The position numbers and the translations under genes were made by a program. Source: Adiantum capillus-veneris (taxonomy: Eukaryota > Streptophyta > Polypodiopsida > Polypodiales > Pteridaceae). Taken from it: a stretch of 64,000 bases of DNA. Positions within the stretch are counted from its first letter, which is position 1. Each line of letters begins with the position of its first letter. The stretch is taken from the NCBI GenBank assembly GCA_014529385.2, contig CM043966.1, positions 103,611,087 through 103,675,086 of the forward strand. The letters run 5' to 3'. The notes beneath the pieces are model-generated. The model did no database searches. It was not told the origin of the DNA and worked only from the letters and a program-made list of their open reading frames with translations. Below are positions 11,985-22,999 of the stretch, piece after piece.

Positions 11985-12669
11985 TTACCTTGGGTGCCTC
12001 ATCGAGTTGCAAGGGTGGTAAGGTACTCTCCATGAACAAACTGGAAGTAGTGCATTAGGTAATAATTGAACAATAGGAGGTGTCGAATCTTTTGTAGCTT
12101 CATGGATGCTGCCTATGGTAGGTGAAGGTTGTGTAGAAGCTTTTACCTCTATAAATGCATTACATGAGGAGCTAGAAGCTTCATGGAACTCCCCCTTTCT
12201 TGAGCTAAGCCGAATAGATTGGTTTTGCATTGGAACCAAACTAGCTCTAGAATAGGTGGGTCGCATTCTGTGATCTTTCCCTTCCCACGGTCTTCTATCG
12301 ATTTTGGAATCAAAAGGTTTGATTCACATGGTTTCGTAGTGGATAGGGAAGGACACAATTTACGTTTAGGTACCCAGATTCGATCATTTCCATCATAGTA
12401 GCCTTGGCTTCTAATAGTTGTTTGGGAATCCAACACAATTTGGTTTTCACCTTCTTAACCTGAGTGGACACCTTCCTTTGAGTTTTCCTTTGTGAATTAA
12501 CTTGAACCATAGGGGGGTCCGATAATGATACCTTGGGGATCCATTGATATGTACCCTTGGTCAGATCACGTGGAACCTTTGATGTAGCATTATCTGTTGT
12601 AGCCATGGAAGTTGATTCTTTAGAGGGTTGTGCTATTGGCAAGGATGATGTGACTTTTTGGATTGGCAA
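11985..12669 (-). pseudogene. Asp-1 WIPK-motif region
   Basis: The minus-strand frames 12310-12669 and 12149-12436 contain GTYQWIPKVSL, then LCWIPKQLLEAK and GYYDGNDRIWVPKRK. The last two read in different frames, so a frameshift near 12390-12420 splits them. The same order, W-I-x-K followed by a Tyr-rich GGN/DGN turn and IWVPK, appears in Asp-3 at 60050-60120. The region is basic and Ser/Thr-rich between motifs and has no catalytic residues. Similar WVPK phrases are known as linker segments near the protease/integrase boundary of some plant LTR polyproteins. The function is not known to me. Confidence 0.5.
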
Positions 12670-12713
12670 TATTTTGTTGTTTTTTGTGTTAAGAAGAGGT
12701 GAGATTTCAAGTG

Positions 12714-13150
12714 TTATCCTTGAGCCGTAGGACTATGAGTTGGTTTTTGCATCGTGATACTCTCGATCTCCCAATCAATATTACATATGACTGCAAACAT
12801 CCATTTGTGCCCCAGATTTATATTACCCTCCATAGTACCAACAAGCATGAACAAAAATCTTTGAGCCACGGTTCCATTTTCATAAATAGCTGGAGTGTGT
12901 GGGATTTCAAAAATAATGGTCTTTGTTTTATTGACACCCTTGACTTGGATAGTGCTTGTGGATAGGGATGGTTTTCCTAGTTGACACCAAACTCCATAGG
13001 ATAACAAATTATGTTGAGCTCCTGTATCCAATAATGTGTTATATAGTAGTCTCCCATAGAGGCTATTTAGTTCGATTGGATATCATAGAGGTGGCTCAAA
13101 TTCCAATGAATCATCATGAGTGTCTTAAAAAAACACTTCCATGATTCCCA
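12714..13150 (-). pseudogene. Asp-1 second retropepsin-like domain (DTG type)
   Basis: Retropepsins process retroelement polyproteins. On the minus strand a frame running from about 13150 to 12714 has YNTLLDTGAQHNLLSYGVW, matching the active-site loop hhhDTGAxxNhhS, followed by LGKPSLSTSTIQVKGVN as in the next two strands. One in-frame stop (TGA near 13085) lies upstream of the loop. The usual C-terminal ILGxPW signature is not seen: after NINLGHKWMFAVICNIDW it resembles it only loosely. It lies about 0.6 kb downstream of a different retropepsin domain in the same element, so the element had two. This one has the canonical Thr where the first has Gly. Confidence 0.6.
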
Positions 13151-13796
13151 GATTAGCCTCTCTTTGGCGTTTAAGAAGTTGTTATCTTTCTCGAGCCTCA
13201 ACTCTTACTTGGATGTTTTTAAGCTCTGCCTATTCTTTGGCTGCTTTCTTTTGATGGATGGCTTGTATTCTAGTATGCAAATTTGCTTGATATCATCGCC
13301 TCTTATTTCTTTTACTCTTCTTGTCTATTTTTTTATAACGGCCAATCTCTAGTGAAGAGTCACTATATGGATCACTACCTGTGTCTTCTGCTCCCTTGGA
13401 TAGATTGTCATATAGGGTACCATTGGACCCTGAATGGTTTGTCCCCATATTTTCACTAAGATTTAACTCAAATTCTTTGTCCTTGGAGTCAGTTTCAATT
13501 AATGATTCTGACCCCAAATTGTGTGGGCTAAAGTCTTGTGAGACGCTACGGGTTCCAATGCTAGTCAAACCTTCAACTTGTAGCATTTCACCCCCCTCAC
13601 GTGTTACCCAGGTTGTCCCCCTATTTCTCCAAGTGTCTATGGTTGCTATTAAGTGGACCCAATCCACATTGTCTGACTCAATCATCCCAGGTAGAACATC
13701 CATATAAGGAAAATCTTCCACAACATCAGTGTCCATTTTACATGTGTAAAAATACTGCAATGGGGCCGAGTGAAGTGGTGTCAGATCTATGATCAA
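13151..13796 (-). pseudogene. Asp-1 inter-protease linker
   Basis: The minus-strand frame 13293-13796 is acidic and Ser-rich (SDPYSDSSLEIG near its end) and then turns strongly basic (KKIDKKSKRNKRR) before a stop. A further basic, coiled-coil-like stretch follows to about 13160. It overlaps the end of the upstream protease frame by about 60 bp in a different frame. No domain is recognised. It may be a nucleic-acid-binding linker. Confidence 0.4.
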
Positions 13797-14472
13797 TTAT
13801 AAATGTGTTTCCTAGAGGATGTGCTTGACCAGTTACAAGATACACACGAATGACAAAATCTTGGAACTGCAAGTAGACATGGTTTTTAGACCAATCATGC
13901 ACCATTTTTGCTTCCCTCATGAAAGGACGTCCTAAGATCATCTCAGATGCCATAGTGTGCTTGGAGAAATCCATAACTATGAAGGTATTTCTTATTTTAT
14001 GTCCAAAGATCTTGATCTTGAGATCTTCTAGCATCCCAATAGGTTTAACAATAGACCCATTGGCCATCTTTACTACTATGGTTGTGGTCCCAAGGTGAGG
14101 TCTTCCCATAGTTTCCCTACAACTTTTAGTCACAATGCTAACCCCAATGCCACCATCAAGGATTCCCTTCACAGTTAATCCCTTGGTAGTGATTGGTATG
14201 GTTTCATTGTATTCATCGCCCTCAAAGTATTGTCCCAACTTGTTAACATTATTTCTACAAAAAGGGTTGGGTTGTGGATCTAAGTGTTCCTCTATTGGCA
14301 TCTCCCTAGCTCCATCCATCTGTACAAATTGTGGTAGTCTGACCTTCAATTTTCCATTGAGGGAATCTCTAAGAGCTAAGAATAGCTCAGGGTCTCCATA
14401 TAGTTTGGACATGATGGTGGTTCTAACTTCTGAATCCATGAAATCCATCAGCTTGGCAATATTTAACGGCAC
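13738..14472 (-). pseudogene. Asp-1 first retropepsin domain (DGG type)
   Basis: This 244-codon frame holds a retropepsin fold signature: KGILDGGIGVSIVTKS (about residues 103-118) as the catalytic loop and SEMILGRPFMREAKM (about 180-194) as the C-terminal hydrophobic-hydrophobic-Gly strand. DGG instead of DTG/DSG is a variant common in plant gypsy polyproteins (DGGSGVN type). An N-terminal stretch PQFVQMDGAREM and a Leu-rich segment (ELFLALRDSL) precede it, as expected between gag and protease. It should cleave the gag polyprotein if active, but the flanking frames are broken. Start chosen at the first Met of the open stretch; the real protein would be a fusion with gag. Confidence 0.65.
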
Positions 14473-17400
14473 CTTTTAGGCGTTAGTCCCTTGATGTGGG
14501 GAAGATGGGATATCCATTTCTTTGATAGGGTTAGATAGTCCCTCTGTAAACATCATTTCCAACAAGAAGTGAGTACGCCCACTTTCCCATGACTTTAAGT
14601 CACTTTCTTATTGGATGAAACTAGGTATAGCTGGGGGTCTATGGACTTTGTGAGGTGTTTTTTGCGTAGGGAACAATGTGTTTGTAATCTGGATCTGCCT
14701 AGGTGCTGGTTCTAGATCCCTTTGGGTATCTTCTTAATTTCTTGACTCGCTGGATCTCCTCTACAAGGTTTGGATAATTTCCTATCATCTTCTAATTGGA
14801 TCTCGGCGATTGTGGCTCATGAAGATCTTCCTTGTTGGTTTATTTCTTAGTGGTCGTTTTGGTCTCCATGGTTTCACCTAAATCAGAATCCTCTTTAGCG
14901 TCCTTCATATATACGGGGTTGTCACCAGTCCCTATGTTGGTCTTTGAACTAGGGTCTGACATTGTTTCTTTTTGTGTGAGTACATTTACTAGTACCACAC
15001 GTGTACTTTGTGATGGCTCCTTGGTAACCTCAATCAAGTTTAATGGTGTGATCTTTGGTGCATTTGGATTATTCAACATTGGGCAATTAAATGATCTATG
15101 CCACATCAAATACACATGAGTATCGGCATTGTAGACGTGATCGCTTGATTGGTTTGCATTAGTGTAGCATTATTTTGTAGCCTAATAGGACACTCGGCCA
15201 CACGATGTGAACCACCACACTTGTAGCATTGAAGAGGTGGTCTCTTGGTAGTGTAACTGATATTTTGGCCTCTTGCAGCAAGAGCAGCTACTTGATAGAC
15301 ATGTTTGACTTGTCCCCAATAGTCCTCCATGTAGTATTGTGGACTTTCTTCAAGCGCATCAATCCCATAGGCAATATTAGGGTCTATATCTTCCTCACAG
15401 CCTTCCAAACAAGAAATAGATGACTCACAAACCACTTGATTCCCAGAAGTGATTCTTGGATGTGGTGGTTGCGATCCTAGCACTGGAGGAGGTAAGGGTG
15501 TTGTTTGAACAACGTTTTGGGCCCGAGGTGGGTCCGGCATCAATGCATCCACTCGAGGTGTGTCTCTCCATGCCAAGGTGGGTCTATTGGCCATCATGCG
15601 CTTAAATACTATGCAATCATTAGCTTGATGACCATACCTACCACGGGCATTGAAATTCCCATTGAATTTTACTCTAAAAGTACGGCATTCACTGGTACTA
15701 TGCGGACCATATCATATTGAGCACCATTGTTGCTGCCTTCTTGGATACATATGATTGTTTAGAGGAGCACGATTGTCTCTAAGAATCTCTTAGATGGCCT
15801 TGGTGAGGTCTGCTAAAGTCATCTCAGACATCTTTGGCTCCTTAGCAATAGGCTTTAGGGTCATTGGCTGATGCCCCGATGTTGGCAAGCTAGTAGATTT
15901 AGGCTCAACAGACACTCTTTCTCCTTGAATCATTAAATTATACTCAATTGGATCGCATTGGTGGTGACTGCTTCCCAAGTGGTGATACCTCTAATGACTA
16001 GGCCATTGTAGATATCCTCATGTCATAATATCTTAACGAATCTATCAAGAAAATGATTCTTATTGGAATACTCATTTGGATTACAACGATAATTCAAATG
16101 CTTCAAGCAACTAATAAAGCCTCTCATCGACTCTCCTTCCTCTCGTTGGGCTTTCTAGAGTTGAGAGGCTACACCCCGAAGCACTCCCTCTCGTATGTAT
16201 TCTTTCAAGAACAGACTCCTAGAGTAGGGTAAATCATTTTTTCTTCCACCCTTAGGGTTCTATACGAATCCCCAGCCTTCCCACTTAAGGTTAGGCTTAA
16301 AGCATTACTCTTATGCAGATCATTGTGTTCTCCTAGAGAATTTCATATTTGTTCAAACACTTCTATATGCTTTCTCACATTCCCGTCTCCACTACTTTTT
16401 TGTGTGAGCTTGGCTATCTGTACTGTCTTACTTCTAGGCTCTCTATCAGGCGTGTTACCCATTTTCTCAGCAATAGATCGACCGATAGCTTGAGCAAATG
16501 TTGCCAAGTCACCTAAGTGAGCAGGCACCGTGGTGAAGGGACTCCAGAGACTACATGTGGAGTAGGTATTGGCATTGAGCTTGGTGCATAGGAAGCCCTT
16601 GGGTTCCAAGTTTGGTATAGTGTTGTGCCATGTGGTGGCCCAAAGTTCATATGTGGCCCTAGGTATAGCAGATGTCGGATGTGACATGCTAATGCTAGCT
16701 AGTATGGTCCCATTGAAATAAGAGCTTTGGTGTTGTGGTTGTGGAGCATAGGTTGTTGAAACAATGGGAGGGTTAGGGGCTACATGATTATGAGAACCCA
16801 TAGGTGTATATGATTTGTACACACTTGTAGGTACTGTTTTGCAGGCATTGAGATACCATGTAGCGGTGCTTTACTAACAAATGAGGTCCATGGTGTGTTT
16901 CTTGGTATGCCCATCATTGGGGTAGGCATGGTAGACATGGTGTCATCAAGGGAAAGAGGAGCTAGATTTGAAAAAGTAAAACTACTACTTGTGGGTTCAG
17001 ACATATCAAAACTCCAGGCACACAATATATGAAGGGTCCATTGGACTCACTGAAGGAGTTTCCATCTGTGATAGTGTTGGTTGTCTGGCCTTGCCCATAT
17101 CCAAGAATCTCATAAGGCCCATTGAAGGAATGTTAATCCCTCTATTTTTCCTCTCTGATTGGATGACGCTATGGATGACATTGCAGACCATCTGTTGCTG
17201 CTCCTCAACACTTGTGGTGCTAGAAGTAGATTATACAACTTCTAACCAGCCTATATGATATGTGTAACCCATGTACAGGAAAGTCAAGGTTTGATTTTGT
17301 AGGTCATATTCCCAATTTTTGTTGAGAAATAACCCTTCTAGGCCCGGTGTACTAGAGGTTTCCCTTGAGGTGGAAGCATTGTTGTTCCCCACAGTTTAAC

Positions 17401-18060
17401 CCACATTGCCTACTAACTTAGAAGCACTCAATTGCTCAATTTCCATGCCTATTGTCCTAGGGGTCTTTCCCTTCATAGCTTTGTGTTGTTCAAGGAAACT
17501 CTTCATTTCCCTCTCCCTAGCCGCTTGCATATAACGCTCAACTTCTTGCACCTCTGCAAGACTCCTACCACCGGGTAGTAGAACTTCATGGAGTGATTGC
17601 TTTGCAGGGTTTTCCCTGAAAGCAGGGGGCAGGATATCGATGTGACACTCTTGGGGAGTATAGGCTCTCCCTGAGATACAAAGGTGAATCTACCTCTCCC
17701 TCACTTTCATTAACTTCACTAGCCGTAGGTTCAGAACGAGTAGCTGTACTAATGGTTTCTATAAAGCGACTAAACACACTAGATCTAGGCTGTGGCCCAA
17801 ACATGTACGTTTTTGTTTAGTTGCTCAGGGTTTGGTGTAGGATGCACTTCCATAATATCGTAGTCAGATGAAGAGTCACTAGCCGCTATGTTTGGGTCTT
17901 GGGTTGTACTACCTTGGATTCCCGCCGAGGACTCGGAACCTAAGGTAGGTGAGTATTGAGAACCCGTGTAAGTTAAAGTGCTCAATAGTTGCTCGGCCTC
18001 TAGCACACGATCAAAGCACAGATGCATGTGCCTTTGGCACCCTACAAGTGTCGACGATTA
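14473..18060 (-). pseudogene. Asp-1 gag with zinc knuckles, degraded
   Basis: Broken minus-strand frames (17785-18027, 17586-17804, 16780-17025, 16343-16822, 15790-15978, 15106-15597, 14840-15115) form one former gag. Early parts are Ser/Thr/Pro-rich (SSDYDIMEVHPTPNPEQ). The middle is polar, with GDLATFAQAIGRSIAEKMG. CYKCGGSHRVAEC (about 15205-15240) is a CX2CX3HX4C zinc knuckle, one residue shorter than the canonical CX2CX4HX4C. A similar knuckle at about 15675-15715 has TGA at its second cysteine. Gag would package element RNA in a cytoplasmic particle. Several stops and frameshifts make this copy non-functional. The start near 18021 (MHLCFD) is uncertain. Confidence 0.6.
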
Positions 18061-18696
18061 CCCTTGAAGGCTAACTGCTTGATTTTTTGGGCATTTTACA
18101 CCCCATTTTCACTCGTTTTTTTAATGTTTGTTTATGTCTTTTTACAATCGTTTTTTGGATTAGAGCGTGTGATAGCTCGAAATGAGCATATCGCTCAGGG
18201 GGTCATGGTGTGCTTTATAGCGTTGCGTTTGTTCTTGGGCTTGGGGAATGTTCTCGATCTTGGTCCTTCCTTTTAAATATATATATATGTATATATGTAT
18301 ATATATATATATTTTTTTGGATAAGATCGCCGCAATCGCGCCACGTGCGCACACACCTGCAATCGCGCACACACCCACACCTAACCTACCTACTTACAAC
18401 TAACAGAGCTACTCTTACACACTGTTTAACACAATACTACATCAACTAATCAACTAACAGATATAGAGTACTGAACCTTACAGATCTAACATTAAAGATC
18501 TAATACCTTAAATCTAACACTTATGAATAGAACACAGTACATTGCAACACCTTATTAACAAAAAATAGTACACTACAAAAAAAAAAAATTCACAAATCCT
18601 TCTCAATAGCCTCACACGTTCTTTCTCTACCTTTCCTACACCTCAAATTGCACCTCAAAGTAGCATACAATGCTATTTGAGCTTAGTGCAAGGCGT
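18061..18696 (-). other. Asp-1 leader
   Basis: Untranslated region between primer site and gag. It carries the GTGTGATAGCTCG block shared with Asp-4 (about 18168-18230), an AT-rich microsatellite at 18278-18312 (ATATATGT type) and a stretch of CA-rich words. No coding signal. Confidence 0.55.
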
Positions 18697-18714
18697 TTCC
18701 CTGGCAACGGCACG
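18697..18714 (-). other. Asp-1 primer-binding site (tRNA-Asp type)
   Basis: Minus strand CCGTGCCGTTGCCAGGGA lies just after an LTR ending in CA. GCCGTTGCC-GGGA agrees with the tRNA-Asp primer site seen in Asp-2. The first bases have diverged. Confidence 0.55.
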
Positions 18715-18719
18715 GAAAA

Positions 18720-19204
18720 TGTGCGCATTTGTCACACATGTCAAAGCAAGGGACTTTCCGTACACTATGTGCGAGCCACAAATGGCTGCAAACACACAAC
18801 CAGATTAATCTAGCAAGTTCAAGAGAGCAAGGGTGTGTCACTCACCACCCTACGCTTGCCTTCATGGAGGATTCCTCGCCGCGAGGAAGAGGAGGCTACC
18901 GCCGTGCCGCGCTCAAACGCCTTGCCGCCGTCGTGCCGTCACAATGCTCTCTCTCTCTCTCTCACGCATACACATGTACACAAGGAGATGAAGAAGAAGA
19001 TGGAGATGGAGCAAGAGCAATCTTCAATTGCACAAATGAGATAATGAGTGATTTTTAGGTTTATGTGCCTTTTATAGGAGCTTGCCCATTCACACTTGGG
19101 TGTCCATTCTTAGCCAACTAACCCTTGAATGGTCCAATTAGTGTGGGCCTCTCATCGGCGATCACTCTTACCCTTTTCCTATTGGACCGACAAGCCCGTC
19201 CCAT
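18720..19204 (-). mobile_element. Asp-1 5' LTR, start truncated
   Basis: Ends on the minus strand in GCGCACA at 18720. Its first ~33 bp, present in the 3' LTR, are missing: at 19204-19205 the sequence switches to an unrelated coding fragment. It contains (CT)n at 18949-18963 and a GC-rich stretch (18870-18940). Two plus-strand frames of 69 and 109 codons here are chance openings. Confidence 0.65.
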
Positions 19205-19474
19205 GGAGCATTCAATCAAGGCTAAAGGATGGACGATCATACTTGAAGAAATCAACCAATATGTCTATCCACATAATTTTTATGTGGTAGAAGATAAACC
19301 AATGCAATATCCATTATTACTCGATCAACCATGGCAAAGACCGTACAGTGTACAAATTGATTGGAGCTTTGATACAATCAACATTCAACATGCAAAGAAA
19401 ATCCAAGTGGTTCCATTTTTTGCACACAAAAGCTGATAAAAATGATGCAAGAGATTCTAGTTAACAATGCAGAT
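19205..19474 (+). pseudogene. Retropepsin C-terminal fragment, left of Chr-1
   Basis: A plus-strand open stretch encodes EEINQYVYPHNFYVVEDK, then YPLLLDQPWQRPYSVQIDW and KKIQVVPF. The order (strand, hhLGxPWh-like LLDQPW, then an hDW strand) resembles the C-terminal half of retroelement proteases; Gly of the usual motif is Asp here. The catalytic loop is missing because the left side is cut at 19204. The last codons (MMQEILVNNAD, one frame over) continue after the chromovirus insertion at 28383 onward, so Chr-1 landed inside this older fragment. Confidence 0.5.
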
Positions 19475-21064
19475 TGTCATAATAATCAATATCTAATTCT
19501 CCTAAATGATTTTCTCATATTAAACTGATCATTTAATGTGGGGAAGTGCCAAGGGAGAAAAAGCTAGAATATTGGTTAAGTTAGCAGACCGGCCACAGTA
19601 GGGATCCAAAGGAGGGAAAATAGGGATCCAAAGGGGGGGCCATCTGCAAAAGAGCCATGTGAAACAATGGGCTAAAAAGACCCTAAGGTTCAGCCCATTA
19701 AGACTTCCAAAATGCTAAGGTTCCAAAATTCAAAGGTTGTGTCCAAAGGTCAACCTTAGGGAAAATTGGATGCTTAGTGTGTGTCCAAAAAGTCTTTCTA
19801 CATCCCTAGATGGGAGGGGGCGAGCCCCAAAGCTAGGGGATGAGAGAGAAAGCCACACACACACACACAGGCTCCCTTTACACAAAGGGAATGAGGGACA
19901 CATGTCAGCTCCCTAGGCCAGATGCCCACAAGGTGTGCCCAATTCCTATTGGAAGACCCTTGAAGTGGACCAATGAGAATTAAGCTAGAGTAAATCTAGT
20001 TTAATTAATTTAAAAACATTTAATAAAAGAAACCAATAAGAATTAAGTGTCCTAGAAGACTATTGGGCAGTCTCCCAAGGGGTCCAATGAGCATTCAGGA
20101 GCCCCATGGCTTGCCTGATTCCTATTGGCCAGGAGGCAAAGGGGTCCAATGAGAGTTTAGTTTAATTATTTAATTACCTAAAGCTCTCACAAAAGGGGAA
20201 AGGGGGACACATGTCAGAAGGCTATCACTTATGCTGCTTAATCCCTATTGTCTTGACCTGGGGAGGTCCAATGAGGCAAAAGCCAGACTAACTTAGCAGC
20301 TAGGGCTCGCCCAAGAGAGGGAGGGGGCTGATTTTTGCTTGGCATTGACACACACACTCTCACACTTGACCATGTGTGAAGGGAAAATACTCTATCTCCT
20401 CCCAAGCTTTAATGGAGAGCTCATCACCTACTCCAAGCTTGTGAGATAGAAGCCTACATCAACACTCTCTTGGCATGTGGATGCAAATCCAACCAAGAGC
20501 CAAGCTCAAATGCATGCTCATCTTCTCTACCAAGCTAATTACTAAGCTAAGCTATGCTAATATGAGTGATTATGTGAGGAGATGTACTTCTTTCTCGTAA
20601 GATACTTCTTTTTCCTCTCAATCTACTCTCATACCCTGCTAGCTCTCACCATCTTCGAAGGTGTGTGAGGTCTTGGGTCTGAGAACGGGGATAATTCAAG
20701 TTGTGTTTGATTAAGTGTTTTGCTTGGTGTATGAAGCTTCCATCTTCATTGCACTAGCTAGTCTTGAAGGAACACAAAGAATTGTATTGTACAATGTCTC
20801 TCTTGATGGGAGAAACCATAATACAAAGCCTTTTGGAGGGGGGACCGGCTCCATGCAAATCCGGTCCTCAACTGTTGTCAATAGCTTAATTGCTCTCTCT
20901 TTTGAAAGTATTGTCGATGCTATCTAACTAGGTGTTATGCTTTTTGTTGCTCTCTCCACCCAAGCACTCTTGTAATTCTCGTTAGGAATCTATTCTAATG
21001 AAATGCCCTCTATGTTCATGCTAATTTCCGCTACAAATAAGATTTTAGGCCATTAAATGTTACA
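19475..21064 (+). mobile_element. Chr-1 5' LTR
   Basis: 1,590 bp with TG...CA ends. At 19925-20280 it carries a series of inverted and direct CCAAT boxes. (CA)n lies at 19854-19868. The 70-codon frame near the 3' end (20715-20927) is identical in both LTRs simply because the LTRs are, and resembles no protein I know. Confidence 0.93.
19925..20280 (+). promoter_or_regulatory. CCAAT-box array in LTR U3
   Basis: Three to four modules each combine CCTATTGG (an inverted CCAAT box) with GGTCCAATGAG or ACCAATGAGAAT about 25-45 bp downstream: near 19940/19970, 20063/20082, 20124/20148 and 20226/20260. CCAAT is the known core of NF-Y binding. The regular pairing suggests an enhancer, by inference. 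The second LTR has the same array at 27238-27593. Confidence 0.5.
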
Positions 21065-21077
21065 TTGGTATCAGAGC
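21065..21077 (+). other. Chr-1 primer-binding site (initiator tRNA-Met)
   Basis: TTGGTATCAGAGC directly follows the LTR terminal ACA. TGGTATCAGAGC is the established complement of the plant initiator tRNA-Met 3' end. Confidence 0.9.
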
Positions 21078-21481
21078 TCAAGGTTTCTCTTTTCTTGCTC
21101 AAGAAGGGAGGTCCTCAAGCTAGCTACAAATGGTTGGTATTATTAATTGCCTGTGAGTAAGTAGAATAGGGATTTTTCAGCCTTGCAGTGCGCCTGCCTT
21201 TGTGCAGTTAACGGGGCATCACCGTCGAGAGCTATGGTCTTAATAGTGGAGTCCTACGGGGCTTGCCTACGGCTTAACCACTATTGAGCTATTAGAAGCT
21301 TGACAGGAGCCAGTGCTGTTTTGGTGTCGAAAGACCCTCTCTTCTATTCCTTGCAATTAATGGTATTCGAGCCGCGGGTACAGTAGCTTGAGTGCTTTTT
21401 CTAAAGTGGTAAAGAGGAGTAGCAACTAGGGCTTGAAGTGCCAAAGTACACCTAAAAAGTTTACACCTAAAAGTTGTTAGA
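21078..21481 (+). other. Chr-1 5' untranslated leader
   Basis: About 400 bp with no long frame between primer site and the gag ATG. A related stretch follows the LTR fragment of Chr-2 at 47520-47750. Confidence 0.7.
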
Positions 21482-22999
21482 ATGGCTGACAATATTAAAG
21501 AGAGTGAAATTAATGTTGATAACTTTGATTTTGCTCATGAGCAAGCTACTAATGATGCTTCAATGCTTGTTAATTATCTTGTTTCTAGGCTTCAACAAGC
21601 CATGGGCAATCCATCTCTCCAAAGTGAAGTGCAACGGCAGCTCCGTGCTCACGGGATTCTCCAAGCTCATCACCATGACGAGAGAACACCTAGGAAGCCT
21701 CCTTGTGAGACTACCAAAAGAGGTCTCTCTCCGATTCGGGAAGAAGAAGAGAATCCATATGAAGGGCTCAAGAACTTACTTCTTGATGATGCATCTCCTT
21801 CCCAAAGGAGAACTCAAGAGCCTCCACCGAAGGAACGAGAAAGAAGCGAGTCTCCCGCCACCTCGGCGGAGATGGCTCCACGAAGACGGCGGGCTAAACG
21901 CTCTCCATCACCACCAAAGCGGACAAGACCATCACACTCTTCTCCACGCCATAATTCAAAGAGGGATGATAAAAAGCAAGAGAAGAAAAAGGCGAGAAAG
22001 AGGACACCCTCTTCTCCATCTTCTTTATCCTCTTCCTCTTATGAAAGCCATGGTGAAGACGACAGATCAAGACAAGAAAAAGGCGAGAAAGAGGTCACCC
22101 TCTTCTCCACCTTCTTCAAATTCTTCATCTTCTGAAGAAAGTGATGGTGCAACTTTTGAACCATCAAAAAGAAGAGGCCATAGGAAATCCTATGCCGCAT
22201 GGAAGAGGTCGTCCAAGCTGAAGAAATTCAAAGAGGGAGGGAAGAGCATCTCTTTCCTTACCTATGATGGCACCTTCGGTGCTACAGACAAAGTTTTGGC
22301 CTTCATCCAGCAATTTGATGCGGCGTTTGGAGACGAGGGCTTCACGGAGTCCTCTAAGCTACGCCATGTAGCTATGCACTTTCAAAAGTCCGCCAGACAA
22401 TGGTGGTCTAGCCTATGAGCCAACGGTGAAGCTCCACGAACATGGAAGGCTTTAAGAGCTTCCATTATGAAGCAGTTTTTGGCCACCGATGCCAAAGAAA
22501 AAGTACTCACCGAATGGCGAAGCTTAAAGCTCTCTCCTAATGAATCCATCCACAAATATGTAGACAAGTTTTGGGACCTACAACTCAAAGCCACTGTCTT
22601 CAAAAAGTTGGATTTTGGAGAGCAAAAGCAACAATTTTGTGCGGGCTTAACCAAAGAAATGGCGGAGTATGTCAACTCCCAAAGGCCACGTACCATATCG
22701 GTGGTAATACACCATACTATGGTGGCCTCGCGAATCAATTTCCAAACGGGGGGTAAAAGAAATAATAAGCCCCCGGAAAACAAAGGTTCCAATGAGCCTA
22801 AGGGGAAGGACAATGTCCAAAAGTCTCCTAAGGGCAATTCCAACAAAGCTAAAGAGAAGGGAGTTTACAAAGGAAAGAATAAACTCTCTCCTGAAGAGCT
22901 TGAGCGTTATCGTAAAGATAACCGGTGTTTCAAGTGCGGCGAACAAGGGCATGCGTACCGCGCTTGTCCCCAAAAGAACAACCGCCAAGATCCTCCTAG
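21482..22999 (+). pseudogene. Chr-1 gag, frameshifted and with a stop
   Basis: Starts at ATG 21482 (MADNIKESEINVDNFDF), followed by a Ser/Arg/Lys-rich region (residues ~80-200). The capsid part (retrotrans_gag family) reads AFIQQFDAAFGDEGF ... RQWWSSL, then [23 protein letters not shown]2CX4HX4C zinc knuckle, [14 protein letters not shown], lies at 22926-22967. Gag forms the particle that packages element RNA. Two lesions are visible. First, an imperfect ~94-bp tandem duplication (about 21965-22150) whose second copy is read in a different frame from the first, so the N-terminal frame stops at 22133. Second, an in-frame TGA at 22416-22418 within the capsid domain. Confidence 0.85.

Larger units (their letters stand above)
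9833..19204 (-). mobile_element. Asp-1, LTR retrotransposon with gag and protease only
   Basis: A minus-strand element defined by a 5' LTR (18720-19204), tRNA-Asp-type primer site (18697-18714), leader, gag with zinc knuckles, two retropepsin-like domains, a WIPK-motif region, a polypurine tract (10072-10084) and part of a 3' LTR (9833-10071). About 8.6 kb of internal sequence lies between primer site and polypurine tract, yet I see no reverse transcriptase, RNase H or integrase motif in any frame. All coding parts carry stops and frameshifts. This fits the known class of gag-bearing non-autonomous plant LTR elements, though loss of pol by internal deletion cannot be excluded. Confidence 0.7.

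Noticed and set aside
13381-13707. Plus-strand 108-codon frame opposite Asp-1
   Set aside because: It is antisense to the acidic linker and protease region and has no recognisable motif. The minus strand explains the sequence better.
20715-20927. A 70-codon frame present twice, identical, at 20715 and 28028
   Set aside because: It lies in the two LTRs, so its identity reflects the LTRs. No domain, and position near U5 is non-coding in such elements.
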